DNA of 5,996 bases from an uncultured Prevotellaceae bacterium. GTDB taxonomy: Bacteria; Bacteroidota; Bacteroidia; Bacteroidales; Bacteroidaceae. The DNA lies in NCBI GenBank assembly GCA_947303695.1, contig CAMYYX010000100.1, forward strand, positions 1 through 5,996, in the 5' to 3' direction. Positions within the stretch are counted from its first letter, which is position 1; the number at the start of each line of letters is the position of its first letter. The notes under the pieces are model-generated. The model worked only from the letters and a program-made list of their open reading frames with translations. It was not told the origin of the DNA and made no database searches. Position numbers and translations under genes: made by a program. Positions 5,512-5,996 of this stretch are shown here, one piece after another.

Positions 5512-5996
5512 ATGAGAAAATCATCCTTTGCAATCAGCATCGCGGCCATTTGTCTGTTCATCGGCTGCTCGGGTAACAAGACCGCACCAACATCTCAAGA
5601 CACAATTGCTGTCAGTCCAGTATCTACGACAGCCATCAACGATATGGCGGAGTACAATCTTGAAGGACAAGTTGAAGTCGAGGGCGTGAAATACGACTAC
5701 GAGTTTGCTTTTCGCAACGTAACAGACCTACCTGTCGTAACCACCTCAGAGGGCTATCGTTATCACGACAATGAGGTGCTGCTCATCATCAGTCGAGGAA
5801 AGGAGACGTTGTATGAGCATACATTCACCAAAGAATCCTTCCAATCGCTCATCCCGGCTGTGGATTACAAGCGCTCTGTTTTAGCTGGTTTCAATTTCAA
5901 CTATATGCAGCAGGACAAGCACGACCGTTTCTACTTCATTGCCGTCGTAGGCGACCCCGATGAGACTAGCGACATCAGCTACTCCGTTGTCATTGC
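5512..5996 (+). CDS. DUF4738-like lipoprotein, 3' end outside window
   Basis: An open frame starts at ATG 5512 and runs off the window after 161 codons without a stop. It begins with a lipoprotein signal, MRKSSFAISIAAICLFIGC, lipobox FIGC with Cys19 lipidated, then a short polar linker. The body (about 45-161) matches the pattern I know from DUF4738 proteins of Bacteroidales: a Y-x-x-EGQVEVEGVKYDYEF strand pair, HDNEVLLIISRGKETLYEHTFTKESF (85-110) and, after DYKRSVLAGFNF, a DRFYFIAVVGDPD segment. The family has no known function; these are small periplasm-facing or surface lipoproteins. Its gene diverges from the esterase with a shared spacer, which allows joint control but does not prove it. 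The start is supported by the signal peptide and by the promoter box 20 bp upstream. Confidence 0.85.
   Translation, partial: MRKSSFAISIAAICLFIGCSGNKTAPTSQDTIAVSPVSTTAINDMAEYNLEGQVEVEGVKYDYEFAFRNVTDLPVVTTSEGYRYHDNEVLLIISRGKETLYEHTFTKESFQSLIPAVDYKRSVLAGFNFNYMQQDKHDRFYFIAVVGDPDETSDISYSVVI

Overview
The window looks like chromosomal DNA from a Bacteroidales bacterium, most likely Prevotella-like. Four things point there. The sequence upstream of the tRNAs and the divergent gene pair carries the Bacteroidetes -7 box (TAnnTTTG, twice with a -33 TTG-type box 19 bp upstream). The genes have no convincing Shine-Dalgarno sequences. Two proteins have typical short lipoprotein signals. The protein families (a CE15-type esterase, a DUF4738-like lipoprotein, a LolC/E-type permease starting ..FERFIAKRIY) are common in that order. 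The genus is inferred; no marker gene for species assignment is present.

Layout. Positions 1-158 hold two minus-strand tRNA genes, tRNA-Leu(CAG) followed by tRNA-Gly(GCC), which is cut by the window edge. A well-matched promoter lies at 203-233. From 338 rightwards a plus-strand unit carries a PLP-dependent class I/II aminotransferase (408-1610) and, 54 bp later, a FtsX/LolC/E-like ABC permease (1665-2912) that begins with TTG. Between that unit and the next, convergent, unit (2913-3026) lies a cluster of four small TTCCC/GGGAA palindromes spaced about 22 bp apart.

Reading leftwards from 5368, a minus-strand unit encodes a secreted CE15-like glucuronoyl esterase (4046-5368) with an unusual Gly/Phe-rich insert. 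It is followed, after a hairpin, by a lipoprotein of unknown function (3027-3980). At the right edge a divergent plus-strand gene (5512 onward, incomplete) encodes a DUF4738-like lipoprotein. The two divergent genes share a 143-bp AT-rich spacer with opposed promoter boxes that form a 12-bp inverted repeat.

How the genes work together. The aminotransferase and permease are probably co-transcribed, but nothing links them functionally. The esterase probably removes glucuronate esters that join xylan to lignin, in the periplasm or at the cell surface. The downstream lipoprotein may be its co-expressed partner, but no SusC/SusD pair or other carbohydrate enzyme is visible, so a polysaccharide utilisation locus cannot be claimed. 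I see no mobile element, CRISPR array, phage or toxin-antitoxin gene. The features most worth a second look are the palindrome array, the esterase insert and its atypical nucleophile motif. No clear undescribed system is present.
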